From Anaerolineae bacterium (GTDB lineage Bacteria; Chloroflexota; Anaerolineae; J102), in NCBI GenBank assembly GCA_026991225.1, contig JALXCB010000194.1, forward strand, positions 1 through 32,673: a DNA stretch of 32,673 bases, read 5' to 3'. The notes under the pieces were generated by a model. That model had not been told where the DNA came from and ran no database searches. It was given only the letters and a program-made list of their open reading frames with translations. How positions within the stretch are numbered: the stretch's first letter is position 1; every line of letters begins with the position of its first letter. Shown here in pieces: positions 9,311 through 17,945 of the stretch. Both the position numbers and the translations under genes were made by a program.

Positions 9311-11181
9311 GGCGCGGGATAGAAAACATCCAGAACCTGATCTGCGGGGATGCGCGTGAGCGTTTGCTCGTTGCCGTCGGGCCAGAGGATGGTAAGCCGG
9401 TCAATCATGGTCTGCGTCCCCATGCCGAAATAGAGACGGTAGTGGCCCTGACCATAGTGACTGCTTTCGCTCCAGCCCACGCGGCTTTCCCGACGGATTC
9501 CTTCGGCCTGAACAATGACCTTGGCTCCCATAGCGGCTTCGTTGCCTTCCGGGCCATGTAAGAGGACTTCCAGCCAATGGTTGGGGCCAGGACGGCGTTG
9601 GAAATAAGCGACTTGCCATTGTTTATCCAGCGTCTGGGTGGCTGTGACGAGTTCCTGATAGCCGTCGTTGTCCGCGTCGAACCAGACGGCGCGGGCGCTG
9701 CGCAAATTTTCCAGTGCGGGCGCAGGGGGCAGGCCCATGTCGGTGGCGAGCTGGAATCTGCCATCGGCAGTCTGACGAAACACGCCGTCGGGAACCGCGT
9801 GCAGGTCCATGCGGCCGTCATTGTCCACATCCACCCAATGAGCCGTGAGGCTGGCTCGGGGAAGTCCCAGGGATTCGGGAGCCTGATAGCGCAACGCGCC
9901 GTCATCATTGATCAGGATCAAATTGGCGTCCTTGGAAGCCACGAAGGCGTCGCCATCGCCATCGCCGTCGAAATCCCCCAGCGTGATATGCTGAGCCCAA
10001 ACCTTGGGCGCTTCGATTTGCTCTCTCCGAAAGTGCTCTCCCAGGTTGCGATAGAGTGAGACGCCATACTCCCCCGCCCAAATCATATCTGGACGGCCAT
10101 CATCATCTACATCCAGCCATGCGAAGGTCCCGGCATCGGGCATATCCAGGCCCAGGTCGGCCGCGGTCTCGGTGAAACGTCCTTCTTCGGAGCCCAAAAA
10201 CAGTTGATTCGCGGTCTGGCGCACGCATGTCACATAAAAATCCCCCCAGCCATCTCCGTTCACGTCTCGAAAACTGGCCTGGCGCGCTGCGCAGCCCCCC
10301 TTTTTCAAACCCCATCGGGCCCCGTCCAGCCGTCTGAACCGCTGTCCATCCATTTGAAAATACTCATAGGCCCGACGGTCGGAGGGCAGAACGTCGGTCA
10401 GGCCCAGGTTGGCGCCGCCGGTGATGAACACGCGCGTCTCTTCATCCCCTGCTGGCAACCAGATCACCCCATGCCGGTCTTTCAGGTCCAGGAGGATGTT
10501 GGGTTCGGGCGGCGACGTCCGCTCCTGGCCGATGAAGGTGCGCCGGGTCATGGCCGCATCCGCGAGCTCCAGGCGGATGGGAGAGCCTACGCGGGGATAG
10601 GGCTGAGGCGTGAGGATGAGTTGGCCGTTCCCATTCGCCTGAAATCCCACGACGGTGCGCTTTCCGGTTTGGACAAGGGAGGATGTCCATGCGCCAAAAT
10701 CCCCGCGGCTTTCGATGGTGAGGGGGGTAAAGAAGATGAGTTGACCTCGCACGGGGTTTGATGTCAAATGATGGCTGTTCAGCACGAGGCGGGAGTCATT
10801 CCAGTAGAGGTACAGGCCCGGTGTGGTGAACTGGGGGGTGTGGTCGGAGTCCTCCAGGCCCGGGAAGGCGGGGGATTGCGAAAGCCCGGTGGCTTCCAGG
10901 GGCCACTCTTTCCATCCGCCGCGGCCATTCCCCAACAGAAAGCTTTGCCGGGCGCTGTGATTGGCGGTAAACAGATCCAGGACGCCATCCCCGTTCATGT
11001 CGGTGACGCCAATATCGAAGAGGTGGAAGCTTTCGATAGGTAACGGACGGACCTGAAATGGATTTGATTGATCCGGCCGACGCCATTTCGCGGGCAAAAT
11101 GCAGCCCGCGACCATGCCCAACATCGCCAATGTCCCCAGGATCAGAATGAATCGCCACAAAGACGTCGAAGAATGGTTCAT
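9307..11181 (-). CDS. FG-GAP/VCBS repeat lipoprotein with C-terminal ASPIC/UnbV domain
   Basis: 624 aa; lipobox-like LGMVAGC; DINGDG-type repeats (DMNGDGVLDLFTANH, DVNGDGWGDFYVT, DVDDDGRPDMIWA, DFDGDGDGDAFVA, DVDNDGRMDLHAV, DADNDGYQELVTA); NHWLEVLLHGPEGNEAAMGAKV...RLTILWPDGNEQTL. Confidence 0.92.
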   Translation of the reverse strand: MNHSSTSLWRFILILGTLAMLGMVAGCILPAKWRRPDQSNPFQVRPLPIESFHLFDIGVTDMNGDGVLDLFTANHSARQSFLLGNGRGGWKEWPLEATGLSQSPAFPGLEDSDHTPQFTTPGLYLYWNDSRLVLNSHHLTSNPVRGQLIFFTPLTIESRGDFGAWTSSLVQTGKRTVVGFQANGNGQLILTPQPYPRVGSPIRLELADAAMTRRTFIGQERTSPPEPNILLDLKDRHGVIWLPAGDEETRVFITGGANLGLTDVLPSDRRAYEYFQMDGQRFRRLDGARWGLKKGGCAARQASFRDVNGDGWGDFYVTCVRQTANQLFLGSEEGRFTETAADLGLDMPDAGTFAWLDVDDDGRPDMIWAGEYGVSLYRNLGEHFRREQIEAPKVWAQHITLGDFDGDGDGDAFVASKDANLILINDDGALRYQAPESLGLPRASLTAHWVDVDNDGRMDLHAVPDGVFRQTADGRFQLATDMGLPPAPALENLRSARAVWFDADNDGYQELVTATQTLDKQWQVAYFQRRPGPNHWLEVLLHGPEGNEAAMGAKVIVQAEGIRRESRVGWSESSHYGQGHYRLYFGMGTQTMIDRLTILWPDGNEQTLTRIPADQVLDVFYPAP

Positions 11182-11196
11182 GGCTCCAATTTTACA

Positions 11197-12093
11197 TCAC
11201 CCTCCTTCCGACTTCAATTCCTTTTTCAGATGTTGTTCCAGATAATTTTTGGCGTGGGCGTGGAGGATGACATCGAGTTGGTTGTATGCGCGAATCATGT
11301 CGATAACATTGGGCGGCAATTCCTGGACTGAGGGCCGCATTTTCGTTCGATTGACATGGTCTATGAAGACGCGGCGCCAGCCAAAGACGCGAGCGAAATA
11401 CTGGACGGATTGGGCGTAGGCTTCGGTCACGCCCAGTTCGTAGTGTGCGTCAAGGATATGGAGGGCGTGTTGCAAGGCATTGTGCAGCGATGCAGGCGCG
11501 CCGGGCAAAAAAGGAATGCCCGTCACATCGAGATGAGGGCCGAGAATGGCGCGCGTTTGGCCGTTGAAAAAGGGCGCCAAAAGGGAAGCGTGTTCTGGAT
11601 CGATCTCACCTTGAGCGGCATGGCGATAGATATCTCCCAAATCCCAGCCGAGAGCGTCCAGCAAACGCCCGATGTCGGCCCCTTTCCCCTTTCCTTTTCG
11701 GGTCAGGATTTTGGCGAAGTAGTAGAGAGAGAGCACGCGATTCACCGGGTCGCGCAGCAGAGTGAACACGCGAAAGGGCCGGTCGAGCACGGGGATGATG
11801 TAGTGGGCGGAGTGGGCGGCGATGCACTGGATGGCGGCTTTACGCTCGGGAGAAAGCGACCGGTAATACGCCTCATACCAGGCTACGGAGCCGCGATTGG
11901 GGCCGTAGAGCTCCAGCAGAGCCTTGCCCTTGTAGTTGGCCTGCACCACCTCGCGCAGCGAGGTGCCGCCCGTTTTGGCGATATGGTGATAAATGATCAC
12001 CGGGCCGTAGGGAGGCGAGGGCGTTTCACGTCGTTTCCGCCAGAAGCGTGGGATCATGGGCAGGGAGAATGGAAAAGCAGCGCACCCGGCCAT
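11197..12093 (-). CDS. Sulfotransferase family 2 (HS2ST-like) protein
   Basis: 298 aa; VIIYHHIAKTGGTSLREVVQANY, FRVFTLLRDPVNRVLSLYYFA; PSB/3'-PB-like motifs. Confidence 0.8.
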   Translation of the reverse strand: MAGCAAFPFSLPMIPRFWRKRRETPSPPYGPVIIYHHIAKTGGTSLREVVQANYKGKALLELYGPNRGSVAWYEAYYRSLSPERKAAIQCIAAHSAHYIIPVLDRPFRVFTLLRDPVNRVLSLYYFAKILTRKGKGKGADIGRLLDALGWDLGDIYRHAAQGEIDPEHASLLAPFFNGQTRAILGPHLDVTGIPFLPGAPASLHNALQHALHILDAHYELGVTEAYAQSVQYFARVFGWRRVFIDHVNRTKMRPSVQELPPNVIDMIRAYNQLDVILHAHAKNYLEQHLKKELKSEGG

Positions 12094-12142
12094 GGATGCG
12101 CTGCTTGAGATCTGACTATGTCAGAGAGGGGTGGAGCGTGAA

Positions 12143-13600
12143 TTATTCGGGGATGCCGTTGGTGGTGCCGGAACCGGCATTGGGAGCCTTGGAGACGCCG
12201 TTGAGCACAACGCCAATGGCGCCGGAGCCCGTCACCACGGCGTGCCCCTCGAAATTGTCGCCCAAGGGGATGAAGTCGGAAGCGTCGCGGCTGCCGCCGT
12301 TTTTGGTGTTGTAGCCAATCGAGGCGCCTCCGGACAGCGTGTCGGTCAGGGTCAGTTTGAGGTTGCCATTGCGGTCGTAGAACTTGACGGTGACGGTGTT
12401 ATCGCTGTTGGTCAGGTTCTGGACGATGACGGCGCTGAATTCTTTCCAGGCGCTACCATCCTTGATGCGGCGGATGCCGGGAACGAAGTATGTGGTCGCT
12501 TGAGACTGGGAGGCGTTGGGGGCTGCGTAATAGCCAGACTCCTTGCCACTGGAGCGCCACCATTGGGTGATGACGTTGGCGACGACGGCCTTGTCGGACA
12601 CGATTTTGACGGAGCCATCCCAAGAGGTGCCCAGATCATCGAAGAAGTCAGAGGGCTTGTCGCCGCCGTTGCGGGTGTTGAGACCGGCGGCGGAGTAAGG
12701 CGGGATGGTGATATCAAAGGTTTTGGAAGGGTTGACGCTGGCGTCGCGGGGAATGTACTCCAGGGTCACATTGGCGGTGGAGCCTTCCAGATTCTGGATG
12801 TTGATAGCAGAGAAGAGGAGCCAGCGGCCGTCATTGGTGGCCATGCGATACTGGCTGGGAACCACCAGCGTCGTAGAGCCAGAAGCGCCCGCGCAGTCGG
12901 CCGCGTTGTAGGTGGCGGTGCGGCCTTGCTGATAAACCACGCCTACGCCTGCCACGGTCTGGCCATTGGTGACTTCCACGACGGCGGAGCCATCCCACGG
13001 AGCGGTCAGGTTGGGCACGGCGCCGCCGGGATTGCTCAGATCATAAGTGTGTTGTGCGCCCGCGGGGATAGTGTCGGTGAATTGGCCTTCGTTGGTTCCA
13101 TTGCGCCTGAAGTAGGTGATGCGGAGGTCCGCCGGGCCGGTCCCCGTATTCTGGACGGTAAAGGAGGCGTAGATGGAGGGAGGGATCTTGAAGAGGCTGG
13201 GGAAGCAAATCTTGCTGGATCCCTGTGACACGCCTGAGTACAAGGCCATCTGGTAGCCGTCGCCAGGCCCGCCGGTCCACACGGTCTTCACCACCGAGGC
13301 CAACGGCTGGTTGGAGGAGACGACGCCCGCGCCCTGGAAGTTCTGGGGAAGCTGGACGCTGTCGGGATCGATCATGATCGAGCCGTTGCCAGGAATGGTG
13401 CGCTGCGGGCCCTGATGCACGCCGCCGCTGGTGTCATAATAGGTAAGCTGCGCTGTGGCCGCGTCCGCGGTTTTGTTCGCCAGTTCGGTGTAGGTGCTGC
13501 CCACGCCCGGATCGGGGTAGCTCTGGGCAGCCACGGGCAGGGCGACCATCGCCAGCAGCACGACCACTACAAGTGCGAGGGTCAAACGTCGTTTGGTCAT
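12143..13600 (-). CDS. Secreted protein made of about four tandem ~110-aa repeats
   Basis: ATG at 13600 preceded by AGGAGAGACTTCACC; MTKRRLTLALVVVVLLAMVALPVAAQ signal peptide; repeats each start near 'VQN' and end '...VP..R...G.W..FS'. Track ORF starts 39 codons upstream. Confidence 0.75.
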   Translation of the reverse strand: MTKRRLTLALVVVVLLAMVALPVAAQSYPDPGVGSTYTELANKTADAATAQLTYYDTSGGVHQGPQRTIPGNGSIMIDPDSVQLPQNFQGAGVVSSNQPLASVVKTVWTGGPGDGYQMALYSGVSQGSSKICFPSLFKIPPSIYASFTVQNTGTGPADLRITYFRRNGTNEGQFTDTIPAGAQHTYDLSNPGGAVPNLTAPWDGSAVVEVTNGQTVAGVGVVYQQGRTATYNAADCAGASGSTTLVVPSQYRMATNDGRWLLFSAINIQNLEGSTANVTLEYIPRDASVNPSKTFDITIPPYSAAGLNTRNGGDKPSDFFDDLGTSWDGSVKIVSDKAVVANVITQWWRSSGKESGYYAAPNASQSQATTYFVPGIRRIKDGSAWKEFSAVIVQNLTNSDNTVTVKFYDRNGNLKLTLTDTLSGGASIGYNTKNGGSRDASDFIPLGDNFEGHAVVTGSGAIGVVLNGVSKAPNAGSGTTNGIPE

Positions 13601-13785
13601 GGTGAAGTCTCTCCTGTGTTGAGTGGAAGGTTGGGATATTGCGGAAATTGAAATTGATTTCGCTGGGGAGCAAGCTTTGACTGTCTCCAGTTTAGCAACC
13701 TCGCAACCGGATTTCAATAGCTCATGAGGCGTATTTTTCAGGATTCGCTACGCCAGACGCTCCGAAAAGGGCTAATACTATCGGG

Positions 13786-15183
13786 TTAGTCTTCGGTTTC
13801 CGCCCGATTTCGGGCCGGATTCAGCCGGATGCGCACGCCTGACGGCCAGTCGGCGTAGGATGCGCCTCCGATCAGCGCGGGCAGGTCGCCTGAGCGAGCG
13901 ACTGACGCCAGCCAGGAGAGGAGATGCCCGCCGCGATCGATGACGCCTTCCGCCTTCAGAATCACTCGCCACCAGCCGGGATGCCATCCTGTCGCCAGGG
14001 CCATGAAGCCCGGAGGCGCGTCCGGTGTGAGATCGGAGGGGGATTGAAATGGATGTAAGAGGCCTTCGGTGTCGTAACCGGCCACGCCCAGTGGGCGATC
14101 GTGGACAGTCTCATCGACTGATGACGCTTCATAAGCCTTCCGTCGTTCCTGGATGAGGATGTCGACATGCGCCCGGCTATGCCATTCGCCCGTCATCATC
14201 TGTTTGATTTCTTCGATCTCCAGCATGAAGATCTCATCAGGATGGTGGATGCGCCCGTCATCTGCGCCCTCTTGCGCCGCGGCCAGAGCCCAATGCCGCG
14301 CCGCGGCCAGCACATAAGCCAGGGCTTCGCGGGCCTGGGCGTGGGCGACCAGGGCTTGCTGCGTCAGATCGATGGCCTTGCGCACGCCCGAGCGTCCTAA
14401 CATGCCCGCCTGGGAGAGGGCCTGCTTTTCCGCTTCTCCCCGGCGCTTTTGACCCCGCCCCACGTCCCAGTTCCAAACGTCCACAGGGGGCGTCGCCAGA
14501 AGCTCCTCGGGCGCGTCCATCACCCGCGGCAGCGCCACTTCGCCTTCCTGGGCCAAGGGCATGTGGCCGAACCTCTCGCGAAGCTCAGCCACCGGCTTGC
14601 CCACGACCAATCCGTGCAGAAATCGGCTGTCGGGCGTTTCCAGGCCCGCCACCAATCCCAACCGCAGGGCCCCAGCCCGCGCCGGGTCCTTCTCTTTCTT
14701 TGCCAGCAGCGTTCCAAGGTGTTGGTAACTTCCCACCGCGGTCAGGGCCAGAACGTGCACCCAGTTCAGCGCCTCCGCCACTTTGGGTTCGATTTCCTCC
14801 ATGACTTGCAAAAGCTGGGCCTGGCTCCATTCCGATTCGAAAACCCATTCCGACCAGCGCCGCAGTCGCGTGTAAGCGCCGGAGAAGTCCTGGAGCGCGG
14901 TCTGGGCCCGTTTCATGCCCTGGCCGGGTTTGCCTTTTCGGGTCACAGAGGGGGGAGCAACGCCCAACAACTGGCCCACATCGGGTTCGGAGCCGCCCCA
15001 TGTCGCCAGCACGAGTTCCGCCAGAAAGGCGTTGACGGCCTGGGGTTGGGTGATATCGGAGGGGGTGGGCGAGGACGGCGCTTGTTCGCTGGCGAGCCTG
15101 CTCAGAGAACTTGCCAGGGCCGGGCGGAGGATGCTCTGGCTGAAGGGGGTGAGTTTTGCGGGAATGTTCATTGTCGATTCCAT
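13786..15183 (-). CDS. PEP-utilising-enzyme-like protein (central helical region + degenerate mobile/swivel domain, no ATP-grasp)
   Basis: FGHMPLAQEGEVALPRVMDAPEELL, ALAYVLAAARHWALAAAQ...GRIHHPDEIFMLEIEEI, TGWHPGWWRVILKAEGVIDRGGHLLSWLASVARSGDLPALIGG. Probable start MESTMNIP at 15183 (or ATG at 15171); the upstream part of the 646-aa track ORF overlaps yebC and is unlikely to be coding. Confidence 0.65.
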   Translation of the reverse strand: MESTMNIPAKLTPFSQSILRPALASSLSRLASEQAPSSPTPSDITQPQAVNAFLAELVLATWGGSEPDVGQLLGVAPPSVTRKGKPGQGMKRAQTALQDFSGAYTRLRRWSEWVFESEWSQAQLLQVMEEIEPKVAEALNWVHVLALTAVGSYQHLGTLLAKKEKDPARAGALRLGLVAGLETPDSRFLHGLVVGKPVAELRERFGHMPLAQEGEVALPRVMDAPEELLATPPVDVWNWDVGRGQKRRGEAEKQALSQAGMLGRSGVRKAIDLTQQALVAHAQAREALAYVLAAARHWALAAAQEGADDGRIHHPDEIFMLEIEEIKQMMTGEWHSRAHVDILIQERRKAYEASSVDETVHDRPLGVAGYDTEGLLHPFQSPSDLTPDAPPGFMALATGWHPGWWRVILKAEGVIDRGGHLLSWLASVARSGDLPALIGGASYADWPSGVRIRLNPARNRAETED

Positions 15184-15235
15184 GAAGTGGCTGTGCGCCG
15201 GTGAGGATGAAGATGGCGGGCTACGTAGCCTCGTA

Positions 15236-15325
15236 AACCGGTAGACCAGGAAACCAGAGAAACCAGGTCGGGTCGCTCGCCCTCCCGGTCTACTGGTGTA
15301 CCGGTTTCCCGGTTTCCCGATTGCT
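15236..15325. repeat. Intergenic inverted repeat, CCGGTAGACCAGGAAACC family
   Basis: aaccggtagaccaggaaaccagagaaacc ... cccggtctactggtgtaccggtttcccggtttcc. Confidence 0.7.
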
Positions 15326-15420
15326 AACGTTATTCTCGAATCGGGCTTGGAGATGAAACCATAGATTCGGAGAAAAAGGCAAGAAGCGGGAGCGCGTCGC
15401 GGGGAGTTTGCATAGGATTG

Positions 15421-15429
15421 TGATATAAT
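15421..15429 (+). promoter_or_regulatory. Candidate extended -10 promoter for yebC-ruvC
   Basis: TGATATAAT (TGnTATAAT) about 85 bp upstream of the yebC ATG. Confidence 0.45.
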
Positions 15430-15514
15430 GGAACCATAAGGCAGGCTGCGCCGGCGAATCTCTCGCCCGCGGGGTCTGGCGCAATCATCACTCTTTTTTG
15501 GAGACGTATTTTCT

Positions 15515-16264
15515 ATGGCAGGACATAGCAAGTGGGCGAATATCAAACGCCGTAAATCCGCCGTCGACGCCAAGCGCGGCAAACTGTTCACCAAGATCGC
15601 TCGCGAGATCCAGGCCGCGGCCCGGATGGGCGGTCCCGATCCCGAATCGAATATCCGTCTGCGGTTTGCGCTGGACAAGGCCAAGGCCGCCAACATGCCC
15701 AAGGATAATATCCAACGGGCCATCAATCGCGGCGCGGGCCTGGAGAAGGGCGCGGATCTGGAGGAGCTCGTCTATGAAGGCTATGCGCCCTATGGCATCG
15801 CCGTCATTGTCGAGGTGCTGACTGACAACAAGAACCGCACGGTGGCCGAGCTGCGCCATGTCTTCACCAAGGCGGGCGGCAATCTGGCCAGCAACGGTTC
15901 AGTGGCCTGGCAGTTCGAGCGCAAGGGCCAGATCACCGTCAAAATGGATGGGGTGGATGAAGACGAGCTGTTTTTGGTGGCTGCGGACGCGGGCGCAGAG
16001 GATGTGGAATTCGATGAGGGCGTGGCTATCGTCACCACCGCGGATACGGACCTGGCCGCCGTGCGGGATGCGCTGGTGGATGCAGGCTATGAGGTGGAAG
16101 ACGCCGAGCTGACCATGGTCCCCAAGACTGAAATGACGCTGCCCGTGGATCAAGCCATGAAGGTCACCGCGTTGCTGGAGCGGCTGGAAGACCTGGATGA
16201 CGTGCAAAAGGTGCATTCCAATCTGGCCATGAGCGACGAGCTCTACGCGGAACTGGCGGCGTGA
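15515..16264 (+). CDS. yebC: YebC/PmpR family DNA-binding regulatory protein
   Basis: 249 aa; MAGHSKWANIKRRKSAVDAKRGKLFTKIAREI ... NKNRTVAELRHVFTKAGGNL. Confidence 0.96.
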   Translation: MAGHSKWANIKRRKSAVDAKRGKLFTKIAREIQAAARMGGPDPESNIRLRFALDKAKAANMPKDNIQRAINRGAGLEKGADLEELVYEGYAPYGIAVIVEVLTDNKNRTVAELRHVFTKAGGNLASNGSVAWQFERKGQITVKMDGVDEDELFLVAADAGAEDVEFDEGVAIVTTADTDLAAVRDALVDAGYEVEDAELTMVPKTEMTLPVDQAMKVTALLERLEDLDDVQKVHSNLAMSDELYAELAA

Positions 16265-16752
16265 GTGCAGGAAGTCCGGTGGTGCTGGGCATTGATCCCG
16301 GCACCGCCATCACCGGCTTTGGCGTGGTGAAGGAGGAGAACAACGCATCCCGGGCGCTGGATTACGGCGTCATTCGCACCCCGGCCAACCAACCTTTGCC
16401 CCAACGCCTGGTCACCATCTACGCCGAACTCAACGCCCTCCTGGACCGTCATCAGCCAGACGCGGTGGCGGTGGAGGAGGTGTTCTTCTCCAAGAATGCC
16501 CGCACCGCGCTCAGCGTGGGCCACGCCCGCGGCGTCGTCCTGCTGGCCGTGGCCCAACGGGGCATCCCCCTCTTTCACTACAAGCCCACCCAGGTGAAAC
16601 AAGCCATCACCGGCTACGGCGGCGCGGACAAGCGTCAGATTCAGGAGATGGTGCGGATGTTGTTGGGGCTGGACGATATTCCCCGGCCCGACGACGCAGC
16701 CGACGCCCTGGCCATCGCCCTCTGCCACCTTCACTCCGCCTGGGCATATTAA
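16261..16752 (+). CDS. ruvC: Crossover junction endodeoxyribonuclease RuvC
   Basis: 163 aa from GTG; VLGIDPGTAITGFGVV, AVEEVFFSKNARTALSVGHARGVVLLA, DDAADALAIALCH. Confidence 0.95.
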   Translation: MSAGSPVVLGIDPGTAITGFGVVKEENNASRALDYGVIRTPANQPLPQRLVTIYAELNALLDRHQPDAVAVEEVFFSKNARTALSVGHARGVVLLAVAQRGIPLFHYKPTQVKQAITGYGGADKRQIQEMVRMLLGLDDIPRPDDAADALAIALCHLHSAWAY

Positions 16753-16810
16753 CTCAACCGGTTCATTTTATGAATAGGCGCAACAGGTAGAACCTTATAA
16801 TTCGCCCGAT

Positions 16811-16953
16811 GTAACTGCTAACGTAGCCCTGTTCACTTGACACGGATAGGAGGAAACACGGATAAAATCTTTTTTGAATGACTTCGTGCCTTCGTTTCCG
16901 TCGTGTCTTCGTGGCAAAAGAGGATGGTTAGGGCCGACTACCTTGGCAGTTAC
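16811..16953. mobile_element. MITE-like element, same family as 6689-6842
   Basis: Left GTAACTGCTAACGTAG, right end reverse complement GTAACTGCCAAGGTAG; flanking 8-mers CGCCCGAT / CACCAGAT match 6 of 8. Confidence 0.65.
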
Positions 16954-16970
16954 CACCAGATTGAGGAAAA

Positions 16971-17198
16971 ATGAAGCAGGATTATCATATCAACATTTTC
17001 TATTCGGAAGAAGACGGGGGCTATATTGCCGATATTCCGGACCTTGAAGCCTGCTCTGCATTTGGCGAGACGCCCTTGGAAGCCTTGCGTGAGGTAGAGA
17101 TAGCCAAGGAAGTCTGGCTGGAGGCGGCCCGCGCCGCTGGAAAGCCCATACCTCGACCTCGTTATCGTCCGGTGATTTATCAAACCAAGGCTGCTTGA
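16971..17198 (+). CDS. HicB-like antitoxin-family protein (solitary)
   Basis: 75 aa; YHINIFYSEEDGGYIADIPDLEACSAFGETPLEALREVEIAKEVWLEAARAAGKPIPRP; GAGG RBS upstream. Confidence 0.88.
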   Translation: MKQDYHINIFYSEEDGGYIADIPDLEACSAFGETPLEALREVEIAKEVWLEAARAAGKPIPRPRYRPVIYQTKAA

Positions 17199-17779
17199 AA
17201 ATCGTGATCCGTCGTCTGCGCGGGCGCATCGAAGCCCTGACCGAAGAGACCGCCATTGTCGATATCGGGCCTATCGGCCTGGAAGTCTACGCGCCCGCGA
17301 CACAGCTTGCTGAATGGCAGGTGGGCCAGCCCGTGGCCCTGTTCACCTATCTCCATGTGCGGGAGCAGGAGCTGACCCTGTTTGGGTTTGGTTCGGAAGA
17401 GGATTTGGAGCTGTTCGAGGTGTTATTGGGGGTGAGCGGCGTCGGGCCCAAATTGGCCCTGAGCATCCTCTCCACCCTCCCGCCCGATACGATCCGCATG
17501 GCCGTGGCCAATGACGAGCCGGGCCTGCTCACCCGCGTGCCGGGCATTGGCGCCAAAAGCGCCCGCAAGATCCTCTTTCACCTCAAAGACAAGATCGGCG
17601 CGCCCGAGTACGAAGGCGTGGGCGTGACGCCCATCACGGATGAAGACGCGGAGGTCATCGAAGCCCTCACCAGCCTGGGATACAGCGTCGTGGAAGCGCA
17701 GCGGGCGGTGCAGGCCGTGCCCAAGGATGTTTCGGGCGTGGAGGATCGCCTGCGCGCGGCCCTGGCGCAATTGCTATGA
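17195..17779 (+). CDS. ruvA: Holliday junction branch migration protein RuvA
   Basis: 194 aa from TTG; LRGRIEALTEETAIVDIGPIGLEVYAP, LFTYLHVREQELTLFGF, GVGPKLALSILS, VPGIGAKSARKILFHLKDKI. Confidence 0.95.
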   Translation: MKIVIRRLRGRIEALTEETAIVDIGPIGLEVYAPATQLAEWQVGQPVALFTYLHVREQELTLFGFGSEEDLELFEVLLGVSGVGPKLALSILSTLPPDTIRMAVANDEPGLLTRVPGIGAKSARKILFHLKDKIGAPEYEGVGVTPITDEDAEVIEALTSLGYSVVEAQRAVQAVPKDVSGVEDRLRAALAQLL

Positions 17780-17916
17780 AAATAGGATTAGGGAACGCAG
17801 ATGACGCAGATTGAAACGGATGGACGCAGATGATAAAGAAAAAATCTGTGAAAATCATCTGCGGAAATCTGCGATGCGAAGCATCCATGTCATCTGCGTT
17901 CTCATTTTCGTCCATC
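17772..17916. repeat. Intergenic inverted repeat, GAACGCAGATGACGCAGAT family
   Basis: TGCTATGAAAATAGGATTAGGGAACGCAGATGACGCAGAT ... CATCTGCGGAAATCTGCG ... CATCTGCGTTCTCATTTTCGTCCATC. Confidence 0.7.
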
Positions 17917-17945
17917 ATCTTTATTGTGAATGATTCTCAGCACGC

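Noticed and set aside
12131-13228. 365-aa plus-strand ORF
   Set aside because: Antisense to the secreted repeat protein, whose signal peptide and RBS are convincing.
15184-15726. N-terminal extension of the 646-aa track ORF 13786..15726
   Set aside because: Runs antisense through yebC, its promoter and an intergenic repeat; coding similarity begins only after MESTMNIP.
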